In this document: in pieces, positions 45,175-55,894 of the stretch
Numbering within the stretch: position 1 is the first letter of the stretch
Layout of the letters: each line of letters starts with the position of its first letter
Assembly (NCBI RefSeq): GCF_963678635.1
Contig: NC_087062.1
Location: forward strand, 50,296,178 to 50,360,177
From: Symsagittifera roscoffensis
Lineage: Eukaryota; Xenacoelomorpha; Acoela; Convolutidae
DNA: 64,000 nt
Direction of reading: 5' to 3'
Program-made: the position numbers and the translations under genes
Notes under the pieces: model-generated
Database searches by the model: none
What the model was told of the DNA's origin: nothing
The model's input: only the letters and a program-made list of their open reading frames with translations

Positions 45175-45541
45175 AAACTTGAGTCACTCATCAAATGGTA
45201 ATCACTATCTCCAGATAATCTATTGCATATTGAAATTCCTAACAAGTAGAGTTTCTGCGAACGAAAAGAAAAACTTCATAGTTGCTGACTAAGCGAAAAA
45301 AAATTCCGCGAGATTTGATAAACTTGGGATGTAGGTCAAATGGAAGAGCGCCCACTTATCAAGCCAGAAGTACGGGGAGCAATACCCCGCATCTCCAAAG
45401 TTAAGGTCATCGAGTTTTTAATTAACTTTCTTCAGAAAGCTACTGAATATTGAAATCTTATACAAGAAATACCTTCCCAGAAAATTTATAACCTCTTGTT
45501 TGCCGACTGAAACAAAAGCTTCCTCGACAGTTATAAATCAT

Positions 45542-45614
45542 GGGGATGTAGCTCAAATGGTAGAGCGCTCGCTTAGCATGCGAGAGGTACGGTGATCAAT
45601 GCCCCGCATCTCCA
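45542..45614 (+). tRNA. tRNA-Ala (AGC)
   Basis: Same body as 42909 (CGGTG T-stem). Confidence 0.7.
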
Positions 45615-45981
45615 AAAACTTGAGTCACTCATCAAATGGTCATGACTATCTCCAGATAGTCTATTGCATTTTGAAAATCCTAACAAGAAGATTTTCTGCG
45701 AACGAAAAGAAAAACTGCATAGTTGCTGACTAAGCGAAAAAAAATTCCCCGAGATTTGATAAACATGGGATGCAGGTCAGATGGAAGAGTGCCCACTTAT
45801 CAAGCCAGAAGTACGGGGAGCAATACCCCGCATCTCCAAAGTTAGGACATCGAGTTTTTAATTAACTTTCTTCAGAAAACTACTGAATATTGAAATCTTA
45901 TACAAGAAATACCTTCCCAGAACATTTATAACCTCTTGTTTGCCGACTGAAACAAAAGCTTTCTCGACAGTTCTTAATTCT

Positions 45982-46054
45982 GGGGATGTAGCTCAAATAG
46001 TAGAGCTCTCGCTTTGCATGCGAGAGGTGCGGGGATCGATGCCCCGCATCTCCA
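45982..46054 (+). tRNA. tRNA-Ala (UGC)
   Basis: Same body as 43350. Confidence 0.65.
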
Positions 46055-46430
46055 AAACTGGAGCCACTCATCAAATGGTAATCACTATCTCCAGATAATC
46101 TATTGCATATTTAAATTCCTAACAAGTGAATTTTTGCGAACGAAAAGAAAAAGTTCATATTTGCTGACTAAGCAAAAAAAAATTCCGCGAGATTTGATAG
46201 TAATAGGTATGAAGGTCAAATGGTAGAGCGCCTACTTATCAAGCCAGAAGTACGGGGAGCAATACCCCGCATCTCCAAAGTTAGGACATCGAGTTTTTAA
46301 TTTAGTTTCTTCAGAAAACTACTGAATATTGAAATCTTATACAAGAAATACCTTCCATGAAAAATTTTAACCTCTTGTTTGCCGACTGAAACAAAAGCTT
46401 CCTCGACAGTTTTAAATCATGGGGATGTAG

Positions 46431-46503
46431 CTCAAATGGTAGAGCGCTCGCTTAGCATGCGAGAGGTACGGGTATCAATGCCCCGCATCTCCAAAACTAG
46501 AGC
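46431..46503 (+). tRNA. tRNA-Ala (AGC)
   Basis: AGC consensus except T-stem CGGGT. Confidence 0.7.
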
Positions 46504-46858
46504 CAAACATCAAATGGTAATCACTATCTGCAGATAATCTATTGCATATTGAAATTCCTAACAAGTAGATTTTCTGCGAACGAAAAAAAAACTTCATAGT
46601 TGCTGACTAAGCGAAAAAAATTCCGCGAGATTTGATAAACATGGGATGTAGGTCAAATGGTAGAGCGCCCACTTATCAAGCCAGAAGTACGGGGAGCAAT
46701 AACCCGCATCTCCAAACTTAAGGTCATCGAGTTTTTAATTAATTTACTTCAGAAAACTACTGAATATTGAAATCTTATACAAGAAATAACTTCCCAGAAA
46801 ATTTATAACCTCTTGTTTGCCGACTGAAACAAAAGCTTCCTCAACAGTTCTAAATTAA

Positions 46859-46931
46859 GGGGATGTAGCTCAAATAGTAGAGCTCTCGCTTTGTGTGCGA
46901 GAGGTACGGGGTTCGATGCCCGGCATCTCCA
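46859..46931 (+). tRNA. tRNA-Ala body with Thr anticodon TGT
   Basis: The anticodon stem is perfect (CTCGC/GCGAG) around loop TTTGTGT, so the anticodon is TGT. The acceptor keeps G3.T70 and A73, which mark alanine identity. The T-loop TTCGATG is closer to the general tRNA consensus than that of its neighbours. One T-stem mismatch. If made and charged with alanine it would read ACA codons. Confidence 0.5.
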
Positions 46932-47298
46932 AAGCTAGAGCCACTCATCAAATGGTAATCACTATCTCCAGATAATCTATTGCATATTGAAATTTCTAAC
47001 AAGTAGATTTTCTGCGAACGAAAAGAAAAACTTCTTAGTTGCTGACTAAGCGAAAAAAAAATTTCGCGAGAATTGATAAACATGGGATTAGGTCAAATGG
47101 TAGAGCGCCTACTTAGCAAGCCAGAAGTACGGGGAGCAATACCCCGCATCTACGAAGTTAAGGACATCGAGCAATTAATTAACCTTCTTCAGAAAACTAC
47201 TGAATATTGAAGTCTTATACTAGAAATACCTTCCAAGAAAAATTTCAACCTCTTGTTTGCCGACTGAAACAAAAGCTTCCTCGACAGTTTTTAATCAT

Positions 47299-47371
47299 GG
47301 GGATGTAGCTCAAATGGTAGAGCGTTCGCTTAGCAAGCGAAAAGTACGGGGAGCAAAGCCCCGCATCTTCA
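47299..47371 (+). tRNA. tRNA-Ala (AGC)
   Basis: The anticodon stem TTCGC/GCGAA shows a paired change against CTCGC/GCGAG. T-loop AGCAAAG, CATCTTC. Confidence 0.55.
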
Positions 47372-47736
47372 AATCTAGAGTCACTCAGCAAATGTTAATC
47401 ACTATCTCCATATAATCTATTGCATATTGAAATTCCTAACAAGTAGATTTTCTGCGAACGAAAAGAAAAACTTTTTAGTTGCTGACTAAGCGAAAAAAAA
47501 TTCCGCGAGATTTTAAAACCATGGGATGTAGATGAAAAGGTAGAGCGCCCACTTATCAAGCCAGAAGTACGGGAGCAATACCCCGCATCTCCAAAGTTAA
47601 GGACATCGAGTTTTTAATTAATTTTCTTCAGAAAACTACTGAATATTGAAATCTTATACTAGAAATGCCTTCACCGAAAATTTAAAACTCTTGTTTGCCG
47701 ACTGAAATAAAAGCTTCCTCGACAGTTCTAAACTAT

Positions 47737-47809
47737 GGGGCTGTAGCTCAAATGGTAGAGCGCTCGCTTTCCATGCGAGAGGTACGGGGATCGATGCCCC
47801 GCATCTCCA
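47737..47809 (+). tRNA. tRNA-Ala body with Gly anticodon TCC
   Basis: Anticodon arm CTCGC-TTTCCAT-GCGAG is intact and reads TCC. GGGGCTG gives one acceptor mismatch; G3.T70 is kept. Confidence 0.5.
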
Positions 47810-48175
47810 AAACTAGAGCCACTCACCAAATGGTAATCATTATCTGCAGATAATCTATTGCATATTGAAATTCCTAACAAGTAGATTTTCTGCGAACGAA
47901 AAAAAAATTTCATAGTTGCTGACTAAGCGAAAAAAAATTCCGCGAGATTTGATAAACATGGGATGTAGGTCAAATGGTAGAGCGTCCACTTATCAAGCCA
48001 GACGTACGGGGAGCAATACCCCGCATCTCCAAAGTTAAGGACATCGAGTTTTTAATTAACTTTCTTCAGAAAAGTACTGAATATTGAAGTCTTATACAAA
48101 AAATACCTTCCAAGAAAACTTTTAACCTCTTGGTTGCCGACTGAAACAAAAGCTTCCTCAACAGTTATAAATAAT

Positions 48176-48248
48176 GGGGATGTAGCTCAAATGGTAGAGC
48201 GCTCGCTTAGCATGCGAGAGGTACGGGGATCAATGCCCCGCATCTTCA
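48176..48248 (+). tRNA. tRNA-Ala (AGC)
   Basis: AGC consensus except CATCTTC (a G.T pair at 2-71). Confidence 0.8.
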
Positions 48249-48624
48249 AATCTAGAGTCACTCAGCAAATGTTAATCACTATCTCCAGATAAGCTATACC
48301 CCGCATAAGCATATTGAAATTCCTAACAAGTAGATTTTCTGCGAACGAAAAGAAAAACTTCTTAGTTGCTGACTAAGCGAAAAAAAATTCCGCGAGATTT
48401 GAAAACCATGGGATGTAGATTAAATGGTAGAGCGCCCACTTATCAAGCCAGAAGTACGGGGAGCAATACCCCGCATCTCCAAAGTTGAGGACATCGAGTT
48501 TTTAATTAATTTTCTTCAGAAAACTACTGAATATTGAAATCTTATACTAGAAACACCTTCACAGATAATTTAAAACTCTTGTTTGCCGACTGAAATAAAA
48601 GCTTCCTCGACAGTTCTAAACTAT

Positions 48625-48697
48625 GGGGATGTAGCTCAAAAGGTAGAGCGCTCGCTTTCCATGCGAGAGGTACGGGGATCGATGCCCCGCATCTCCA
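48625..48697 (+). tRNA. tRNA-Ala body with Gly anticodon TCC
   Basis: Second TCC copy, 888 bp after the first. All stems pair, G3.T70 and A73 are present, and only AAAAGG in the D-loop differs. Confidence 0.55.
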
Positions 48698-49064
48698 AAG
48701 CTAGAGTCACTCAGCGAATGTTAATCACTATCTCCAGATAATCTATTGCATATTGAAATTCCTAACAAGTAGATTTTCTGCGAACGAAAAGAAAAACTTC
48801 TTATTTGCTGACTAAGCGAAAAAAAATTCCGCGAGATTTGAAAACCATGGGATGTAGATGAAATGGTAGAGCGCCCACTTATCAAGCCAGAAGTACGGGG
48901 AGCAATACCCCGCATTTCCAAAGTTAAGGACATCGAGTTTTTAATTAACTTTCTTCAGAAAACTACTGAATATTGAAATCTTATACAAGAAATACCTTCC
49001 CAGAAAATTTATAACCTCTTGTTTGCCGACTGAAATAAAAGCTTACTCGACAGTTCTAAACTAT

Positions 49065-49137
49065 GGGGATGTAGCTCAAATGGTAGAGCGCTCGCTTTGC
49101 ATGCGAGAGGTACGGGGATCGATGCCCCGCATCTCCA
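49065..49137 (+). tRNA. tRNA-Ala (UGC)
   Basis: UGC consensus, exact. Confidence 0.9.
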
Positions 49138-49501
49138 AAACTAGAGCCACTCACCAAATGGTAATCACTATCTGCAGATAATCTTTTGCATATTGAAATT
49201 CCTAACAAGTAGATTTTCTGCGAACGAAAAAAAAACTTCATAGTTGCTGACTAAGCTAAAAAAATTCCGCGAGATTTGATAACCATGGAATGTAGGTCAA
49301 ATGGTAGAGCGCCTTCTTAGGAAGCCAGAAGTACGAGGAGCAATACCCCGCATCTCCGAAGTTAAGGACATCGCGCAATTATTTAACTTTCTTCAGAAAA
49401 CTACTGAATATTGAAGTCTTATACAAAAAATACCTTCCAAGAAAATTGTTAACCTCTTGGTTGCCGACTGAAACAAAAGCTTCCTCGACAGTCAAAATTA
49501 T

Positions 49502-49574
49502 GGGGATGTAGCTCAAATGGTAGAGCGCTGTCTTTGCATGCGAGAGGTACGGGGATCGATGACCCGCATCTCCA
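49502..49574 (+). tRNA. tRNA-Ala (UGC)
   Basis: CTGTC anticodon stem (mismatches). T-stem 3' strand ACCCG. Confidence 0.4.
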
Positions 49575-49930
49575 AAACAAGAGCCACTCATCGAATGGTA
49601 ATCACTATCTCCAGATAATCTATTGCATATTGAAATTCCTAACAAGTAGATTTTCTGCGAACGAAAAGAAAAACTTCATAGTTGCTGACTAAGCGAAAAA
49701 AAATTCCGCGAGATTTGATAAACATGGGATGTAGGTCAAATGGTAGAGCGCCCACTTATCAAGTCAGAAGTACGGGGAGCAATACCCCGCATCTCCAAAA
49801 TTAAGGACATCGAGTTTTTAACTAATTTTCTTCAGAAAACTACTTCTTATACAAGAAACACCTTCCCAGAAAATTTTTAACCTCTTGTTTGGCGACTGAA
49901 ACAAACGCTTCCTCGACAGTTCTAAACTAT

Positions 49931-50003
49931 GGGGATGTAGCGCAAATGGTAGAGTGTTCGCTTCGCATTTGAGAGGTACGGGGATCGATGCCCTACATCT
50001 CCA
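49931..50003 (+). tRNA. tRNA-Ala-like (CGC)
   Basis: The only plus-strand CGC copy: TTCGC-TTCGCAT-TTGAG. Box A is altered (TAGCGCAAATGG). Confidence 0.35.
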
Positions 50004-50344
50004 AAACTAGAGCCACTCCTCAAATGGTAATAACTATCTGCAGATAATCCCAATTTTATGCGAACGAAAAGAAAAATTTCATAATTGCTGACTAAGAGAA
50101 AAAAAATTCCGCGAGATTTGAAAACCATGGGATGTAGGTCAAATGGTACAGCGCCCACTTACCAAGCCAGAAGTACGGGGAGTAAGACCCCGCATCTCCA
50201 AAGTTACGGACATCGAGTTTTTAATTAATTTTCTTCAGAAAACTACTGAATATTGAAATCTTATACAAGAAGTACCTTCCCAGAAAATTTATTACCTCTT
50301 GTTTGCCGACTGAAATAAAAGCTTCCTCGACAGTTCTAAACTAT

Positions 50345-50417
50345 GGGGATGTAGCTCAAATGGTAGAGCGCTCGCTTTGCATGCGATAGGTACGGGGATC
50401 GATGCCCCGCATCTCCA
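50345..50417 (+). tRNA. tRNA-Ala (UGC)
   Basis: UGC consensus except GCGAT in the anticodon stem. Confidence 0.7.
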
Positions 50418-50783
50418 AAACAAGAGCCACTCACCAAATGGTAAGCACTATCTGCAGATAATCTATTTCATATTGAAATTCCTAACAAGTAGATTTTCTG
50501 CGAACGAAAAAAAAACTTCATAGTTGCTTACTAAGAGAAAAAAATTCCGCGAGATTTGATAAACACGGAATGTAGGTCAAATGATAGAGCGCCTTCTTAG
50601 CAAGCCAGAAGTACGGGGAGCAATACCCCGCATCTCCGACGTTAAGGACATCGCGCAATTATTTAACTTTCTTCAGAAAACTACTGAATATTGAAGTCTT
50701 GTACAAAAAATACCTTCCAAGAAAAATTTTAACCTCTTGTTTGCCGACTGAAAAAAAAAGCTTCAACGACTGTTATAAATCAT

Positions 50784-50856
50784 GGGGATGTAGCTCAAAT
50801 GGTACAGCGCTCGCTTAGCATGCGAGAGGTACGGGGTTCAATGCCCCGCATCTCCA
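50784..50856 (+). tRNA. tRNA-Ala (AGC)
   Basis: GGTACAGC (a D-stem mismatch). T-loop TTCAATG, nearer the general TTCRA consensus. Confidence 0.6.
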
Positions 50857-51223
50857 AATCTAGAGTCACTCATTAAATGGTAATCACTATCTCCAGATAA
50901 TCTAGAGCTTATTGAAATTCCTAACAAGTAGATTTTCTGCGAACGAAAAGAAAAACTTCATAGTTGCTGACTAAGCGAAAAAAAATTCCGCGAGATTCGA
51001 TAAACATGGAATGTAGGTCAAATAGTAGAGCGCCTTCTTAGCAAGCCAGAAGAACGGGGAGCAATACCCCGCATCTCCGAAGTTAAGGACATCGCGCAAT
51101 TATTTAACTTTCTTCAGAAAACTACTGAATATTGAAGTCTTATACAAAAAAAACCTTCCAAGAAAAATTTTAACCTCTTGTTTGCCGACTGAAACAAAAG
51201 CTTCAACGACAGTTATAAATCAT

Positions 51224-51296
51224 GGGGATGTAGCTCAAATGGTACAGCGCTCGCTTAGCATGCGAGAGGTACGGAGTTCAATGCCCCGCATCTCCA
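51224..51296 (+). tRNA. tRNA-Ala (AGC)
   Basis: As 50784, with CGGAG T-stem. Confidence 0.5.
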
Positions 51297-51662
51297 AATC
51301 TAGAGTCACTCATTAAATGGTAATCACTATCTCCAGATAATCTATTGCATATTGAAATTCCTAACAAGTTGATTTTCTGCGAACGAAAAGAAAAACTTCA
51401 TAGTTGCTGACTAAGCGAAAAAAATTCCGCGAGATTTGATAAACATGGAATGTAGGTCAAATGGTAGAGCGCCTTCTTAGCAAGCCAGAAGTACGGGGAG
51501 CAATACCCCGCATCTCCGAAGTTAAGGACATCGCGCAATTATTTAACTTTCTTCAGAAAACTACTGAATATTGAAGTCTTATACAAAAAATACCTCCCAA
51601 GAAAAATTTTAACCTCTTGTTTGCCGACTGAAACAAAAGCTTCAACGACAGTTATAAATCAT

Positions 51663-51735
51663 GGGGATGTAGCTCAAATGGTAGAGCGCTCGCTTAGCAT
51701 GCGAGAGGTACGGGGTTCAATGCCCCGCATCGCCA
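51663..51735 (+). tRNA. tRNA-Ala (AGC)
   Basis: T-loop TTCAATG. CATCGCC loses T70, giving a G-G clash at 3-70. Confidence 0.5.
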
Positions 51736-52102
51736 AATCTAGAGTCACTCATTAAATGGTAATCACTATCTCCAGATAATCTAGATCATATTGAAATTCC
51801 TAACAAGTAGGTTTTCTGCGAACGAAAAGAAAAACTTCATAGTTACTGACTAAGCGAAAAAAAATTCCGCGAGATTTGATAAACATGGGATGTAGGTCAA
51901 ATGGTAGAGCGCCCACTTATCAAGCCAGAAGAACGGGGAGCAATACCCCGCATCTCCAAAGTTAAGGACATTTAGTTTTTAATAAATTTTCTTCAGAAAA
52001 CCACTGAATATTGAAATCTTATACAAGAAACACCTTCCCAGAAAATTTTTAACCTCTTGTTTGGCGACTGAAACAAAAGCTTACCGGACAGTTCTAAACT
52101 GT

Positions 52103-52175
52103 GGGGATGTAGCTCAAGTGGTAGAGTGCTCGCTTTGCATTCGAGAGGTACGGGGATCGATGCCCAGCATCTCTA
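52103..52175 (+). tRNA. tRNA-Ala (UGC)
   Basis: AAGTGG, T26, anticodon stem CTCGC/TCGAG, CCCAG T-stem, T72. Confidence 0.4.
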
Positions 52176-52300
52176 AAACTAGAGCCACTCATCAAATGGT
52201 AATCACTATCTGCAGATAATCCCAATTTTTTGCGAACGAAAAGAAAAACTTCATAATTGCTGACTAAGCGAAAAAAAATTCCGCGAGATTTGATAAACAT

Positions 52301-52308
52301 GGGATGTA
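52301..52308. repeat. Target-site duplication, left copy
   Basis: GGGATGTA, matching 55887-55894. The element 3' tail abuts it. Confidence 0.8.
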
Positions 52309-52343
52309 AGTTGTTGTAGTTGTAGTTGCCTCTCGCCGGGGCC

Positions 52344-53392
52344 CTACATTGTGGGGTGTACCCCGGCCAGGTCAATGAAACGGGCGGCTTCCACCGGGTT
52401 TGTCCAAAGGGCAGTGAGGGGGAGGTTAGTGGGGTTTGTGGGGCACTGGAACAGGTGGGCAGTCGTGTGGGGGGCTGTATGGCAGAGGGGACAGGACGAC
52501 TCTTGGTCTGGTTCGAGCCTGGCCCGGTACGACAACAGGTGTTGACTGTAGCCGGACCGAAGTTGGCTGAGGGTCCTCCGAGTACGTCTGGGTAGGGTCT
52601 TCTCCTCTCGGACGTTGACAGGAGGGGGTCTTGTACCGAGGACTCCAGACGGTGGATACGACTGCGTTGTCGTCGCCACCGTCTCTGTGTGCACAGTTTT
52701 CAGGAGCCGTCGGTACTCCTTCGTTGGTAGCGGCAGGTCAACGCCTTCGAGGAGGTGTTCCAGACGGGGGGCATGGGCAGAGACTAGTGTGGGTTTCATT
52801 TTGCGGGGGGGAGGAGGTTTCTCGAGGAGTCTCTGACCAGGGTGTTCGGGGAGGTGGCAAGCCAAGAGATGTTGTGTTGCAAGCATTGCCGTGTGGGCTT
52901 TCACCGGGAGCACCTGCGTCTCTTCGTGTAGGTGGCTTTGGGGGGCCATTAGATGGTTCCCGGTGGCGACCCGCAGAGCCGCGTTTTGGATGGTCTGCAG
53001 ACGCTTGACACTAGTCTCGGATGCGACTGTAGACCAAACTGGGGCCGCGTATTCGAGACGAGGCCTGACCAGGGCTTTAAAGGTCACGAGTAGCGTTTCC
53101 GTGTCTTGACCCCAGTCCGTGCCTGCCAAGGCCTTCATGGCGTTGACCGCCCTGGAGGCGTTGGAGGCAGCGACCCTGCAATGTTCCCCGAACTTGAACA
53201 TCGGGTCAAACCTGACACCAAGTACTTTGGGGTGTTTTTCCAACTTGAGCGGGATATCTGCCACCGTCAAGTGTGGTTGTACGTTGCATTCCTTGGTGTC
53301 AGGCGTGAGTAATGTTACAGCGCATTTTCCGGGGGAGAGTGCGAGTTTGAGGGATTGAAAGTAGGACGTTAGGGAGTAATCTTTGGCCCGCT
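52344..53392 (-). pseudogene. Retrotransposon ORF, C-terminal part (post-RT and CCHC)
   Basis: This frame continues the reverse transcriptase after a single-base frameshift near 53385-53395. It holds the thumb-like region (VLGVRFDPMFKFGEH, then ALAGTDWGQ and RPRLEYAAPVW) typical of Jockey-superfamily elements, and LQTIQNAALRVATG. Near the end is C-x2-C-x8-H-x3-C (C260, C263, H272, C276 of the 308-codon stretch), followed by a stop about 35 bp from the element's end. Open over its whole length. Confidence 0.85.
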
Positions 53393-54595
53393 GGCCCAGG
53401 GCGTCACGTCGTCTGCGTAGCTCACCACGTTGACACCCTCGGGAGGGGAGGGGAGGGAGCCAACGTAGGAGTTAAACAGAGTCGGTGATATGACTGAGCC
53501 TTGCGGAACACCTGTTTGGACAATTCTGGCGGGAGATGTCTCACCGGGGAACAGGGTGCGTGCTTGGCGGCCGGTCAGGTACCCTGAGAGCCAGCGGGTC
53601 AGCAAAGGGGGTAGTGAAGTTCTGCTCAATTTCTCCAGCAGGGTGCGGTGACATACCATATCAAAGGCCTTGGAAAGGTCTAATGTCACCAGTACCGTGC
53701 TGTCTGCCGGTTTCTTTTGGTTGAAACCGTCGGCGACCGCGCTGGAGATTTCGAGCAGGGCAGTTGTGGTTGAGTGGAGGGGGCGGAAGCCCTGTTGGTG
53801 TGGTTCTGGGGTCAGGTGGTATTGAAGTATTGGGAGGATGCAGGCTTCCAAATTTTTGACAGCGGGGCAGAGTAACGAGACGGGGCGGTAGGAGGACCAG
53901 TCCTGTGGGGGTTTTCCGGGCTTGAGTAGTGATATGACAATTGATTTTTTCCAAATGGCGGGGATTTGGGACTTTGCGAGGGAGCCATTGAAAACTTTGG
54001 TCAGCCAGGCGACGCCGTGCTGTCCGAGGTTTTTCAAATGCAGTGCTTTTAGCCCATCGGGGCCGCACGCCTTCGAACTCTTGCACTTGCGGATCGTCTT
54101 GCTGACGTGGGACGGGGTCGTCTGTATGGGGGTTTCGAGGGAAAGTGACTTCAATTTGCGTTTGATGACTCGGTTCTCTTTTGAGCTTTCATGTTTGATT
54201 GGGGCCGTCAAATGCTTGTTGAAAAGTCTGGCGTGGTCCTTAGGTCGGATGTATGTGCGTCCGTCAAACCTGATGAACGGATTTGGCGGGTCGCGTTTTT
54301 TGCCGTCAACGGTACGAATGGTCCTCCAGAGTTTCTCTGGTTTTGTTTTGTGATCAAATGTCTGGAGGTATTCGTGCCATCGGGCAGTTTGGGACTTCCT
54401 GAGGATCATCTCGATTTTGTTGTTGAGGAGTGGCAAGTCTGGGGATGTGGGGTTGTTTGTCCTCAGGGCATCGCGTTGGCTGGTGAGCTTGGCCGCTTCT
54501 GGCGGTTGGCCTGGAGTGCTCTTTGGGCGACGGCCAGACGGGATGTGGTGCTTGGCTGCCTTGTTTACGATCTCGCGGAACAACCTTTCTCCTTT
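53369..54595 (-). pseudogene. Retrotransposon reverse transcriptase
   Basis: RT of the non-LTR type, which copies element RNA at the nicked target. In the 404-codon open stretch starting at 54583, motif A is LDLSKAFD (301-308), the GVPQGS motif is at 358-363 and the catalytic YADD at 389-392, so the three active-site aspartates are present. Upstream is a KACGPDGLKA block followed by KPGKPPQDWSSYRPVSLL, also typical. It lies in the same frame as the endonuclease part and is separated from it by one TAA at 54596-54598. The frame is lost shortly after YADD. Confidence 0.92.
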
Positions 54596-55314
54596 TTAGG
54601 GATCGGGCTGCTCTTCGAGAGACGCGAACGCAGCTTCTGTTTCCGACTTGAAGCCGTCCCAGTCCGCGCGGAGGAAGTTTGTGAAGGTCTTGTCCGGGGC
54701 TGGAATTGTCAGGGGACTGGTTGATAGTCGGATGATGACTGGCAGGTGGTCGGAGCTCAGCGTGGTTTCCGTCTCCCAGCTCAGTTTCGGCAGGAGATCT
54801 TCTGAGGCAAGGGATACGTCAGGAGAGGTTGCCTTGCCCGAAGTTGGCATACGGGTCACTGTGGGTTTGTTCAGCGCTCCAAAGCTCGATGCCTCAATTT
54901 CGTCGGCTAGGGTCTCTCCGCGCGAGTCCTGAATGGACGAGCACCAAAGGGGGTCGTGTGCGTTGATGTCGCCCAGTATCAGGGAGCATCTAGTCTCGAG
55001 GAAAGGGGTCAACGAGGGGGTGAAGTTCGAGGGGCAGCTACTGCTGGGGGGGGGGGGGATGTATACGTTTCTTATTGTGAGCACCTCGTTTAGGAGTGGG
55101 ATTTGAATCGATTGGTGTTCGAGGGGCTCGCTAGGAGGTGTGTTCTCGTCCACAGGGGTGAAAGGGATTGTGTAGTCTTCAAAGTGTAGTCTTCAAAGAC
55201 TGGGTCTTTCCCTTTGGCGGTGAGTTTTGTCTCCTGCAAGGCGGCCACTTTGATCTTACGGGTACGGAGAAAACGGCTCAGTTCTGTTGTTTTGTTCCGT
55301 ATCCCATTGCAATT
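54596..55314 (-). pseudogene. Retrotransposon APE-type endonuclease, broken
   Basis: It begins NCNGIRNKTTELSRFL and KIKVAALQETKL in the frame ending at 55314, with the QETKL metal-binding motif. A 14-bp tandem duplication at 55170-55197 shifts the frame. The second part (185 codons from a GTG at 55153) carries GDINAHD at 61-67, SPDVS at 110-114 and SDH at 134-136, the usual catalytic motifs. A homopolymer of 13 or so Gs on the plus strand at about 55046-55058 encodes a proline run. It ends at the TAA 54596-54598. Confidence 0.88.
55170..55197. repeat. 14-bp tandem duplication inside the endonuclease
   Basis: gtgtagtcttcaaa occurs twice back to back (55170-55183, 55184-55197). Fourteen is not a multiple of three, and the frames on either side match the protein only if one copy is ignored. 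Confidence 0.9.
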
Positions 55315-55886
55315 TCAGTGGCTCTGCCTTCGGTTGTCGGGGTCGTGGATTTGGAGGTGTGATGGGATCTCGTTTGGTGGGGTGGGGTGGTGTAGTGGGG
55401 GTTGGAGGATCGACAGTCTGGGTGGTTGCTTGGGAGGGTGTGGGTGCACTGAAAGGCGTGACTGGTGGACACCTCGGGCAGACGTAGTCTCTGTGCCATT
55501 CGGCCACAGTCCGAAGGCCGCTGCATCGCTGGTGGATCCAAGTTCCGCAGCAGTGGCACCATACGGTGGTGCCGCCTGCCCACGTTTCAGTGCACACCGT
55601 GCAGGGGGATTTCAGTGTCTGAGGGCGTCTGGGTGGTCCAGGGTTTGGCTCGACGCCGGCTCTTAGTAGGAGGGTGCGGATCAGACTCGCCGGCTTAGGC
55701 TGATCCGATAACAAAAACCCGGCCGAGGGTCCCACGCATGGGCGCCCGGTGAGAGGAGTTTGACGTTGGTCTGCTGGTAGCAGAGGTCGGGTCGTCGCTC
55801 CCGATCCAGAGAGTTTGCAACCGGAGTCCTCGTGGTCCTCTGGTTGTTGGTCCCACCGCAAAAAGGCTCTCTCCTTCCGGGACCTC
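55256..55886 (-). pseudogene. Retrotransposon N-terminal region: 2A-like motif and PHD finger
   Basis: Open from the element's 5' end to a TAA at 55256-55258. At codons 78-90, counted from the frame start at 55900, is LLLRAGVEPNPGP. This matches the ExNPGP core of 2A translational-recoding motifs but lacks the usual D (GDVE in typical 2A). Next comes C4HC3 spacing of a PHD finger (C100, C103, C115, C118, H123, C126, C141, C144), then a Pro/Thr-rich linker. The last codons (LKLQW) belong to the start of the endonuclease, whose continuation is in the next frame. No ATG is present in this frame. Confidence 0.8.
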
Positions 55887-55894
55887 GGGATGTA
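55887..55894. repeat. Target-site duplication, right copy
   Basis: GGGATGTA, followed by the rest of the interrupted tRNA-like body. Confidence 0.8.

Larger units (their letters stand above)
38517..51958 (+). pseudogene. Degenerate tRNA-Ala-like copies, block 4 (31 copies)
   Basis: Starts: 38517, 39173, 39613, 40052, 40492, 40932, 41372, 41811, 42252, 42692, 43134, 43572, 44011, 44447, 44885, 45325, 45766, 46205, 46642, 47083, 47522, 47959, 48409, 48848, 49286, 49725, 50128, 50566, 51007, 51446, 51886. The copy at 40932 has a canonical GCTC D-stem on a degenerate body, a further hybrid. Those at 47522, 48409 and 48848 read TAGATG or TAGATT in box A. The copies at 49286, 50566, 51007 and 51446 read CCTTC-TTAGCAA or TTAGGAA. 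Confidence 0.85.
52309..55886 (-). mobile_element. Non-LTR retrotransposon, Jockey/CR1-like, inactivated
   Basis: About 3.58 kb, GC-rich against the AT-rich array, with no LTRs. Order on the minus strand: 2A-like motif, PHD finger, proline-rich linker, APE-type endonuclease, reverse transcriptase, C-terminal CCHC motif, then a very short 3' end of roughly 35 bp closing in a CAACTA/CAACAA-type simple repeat. An 8-bp target-site duplication flanks it. There is no methionine codon in the frame of the first domain, so the 5' end is probably truncated. Lesions: a frame change at the start of the endonuclease, a 14-bp tandem duplication, one stop codon and one single-base frameshift. The family assignment rests on domain order and on the C-terminal layout; no phylogeny was run. 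Confidence 0.92.

Noticed and set aside
52326-55698. Plus-strand open frames of 60-177 codons over the retrotransposon.
   Set aside because: They are antisense shadows of the endonuclease and RT frames in GC-rich DNA.
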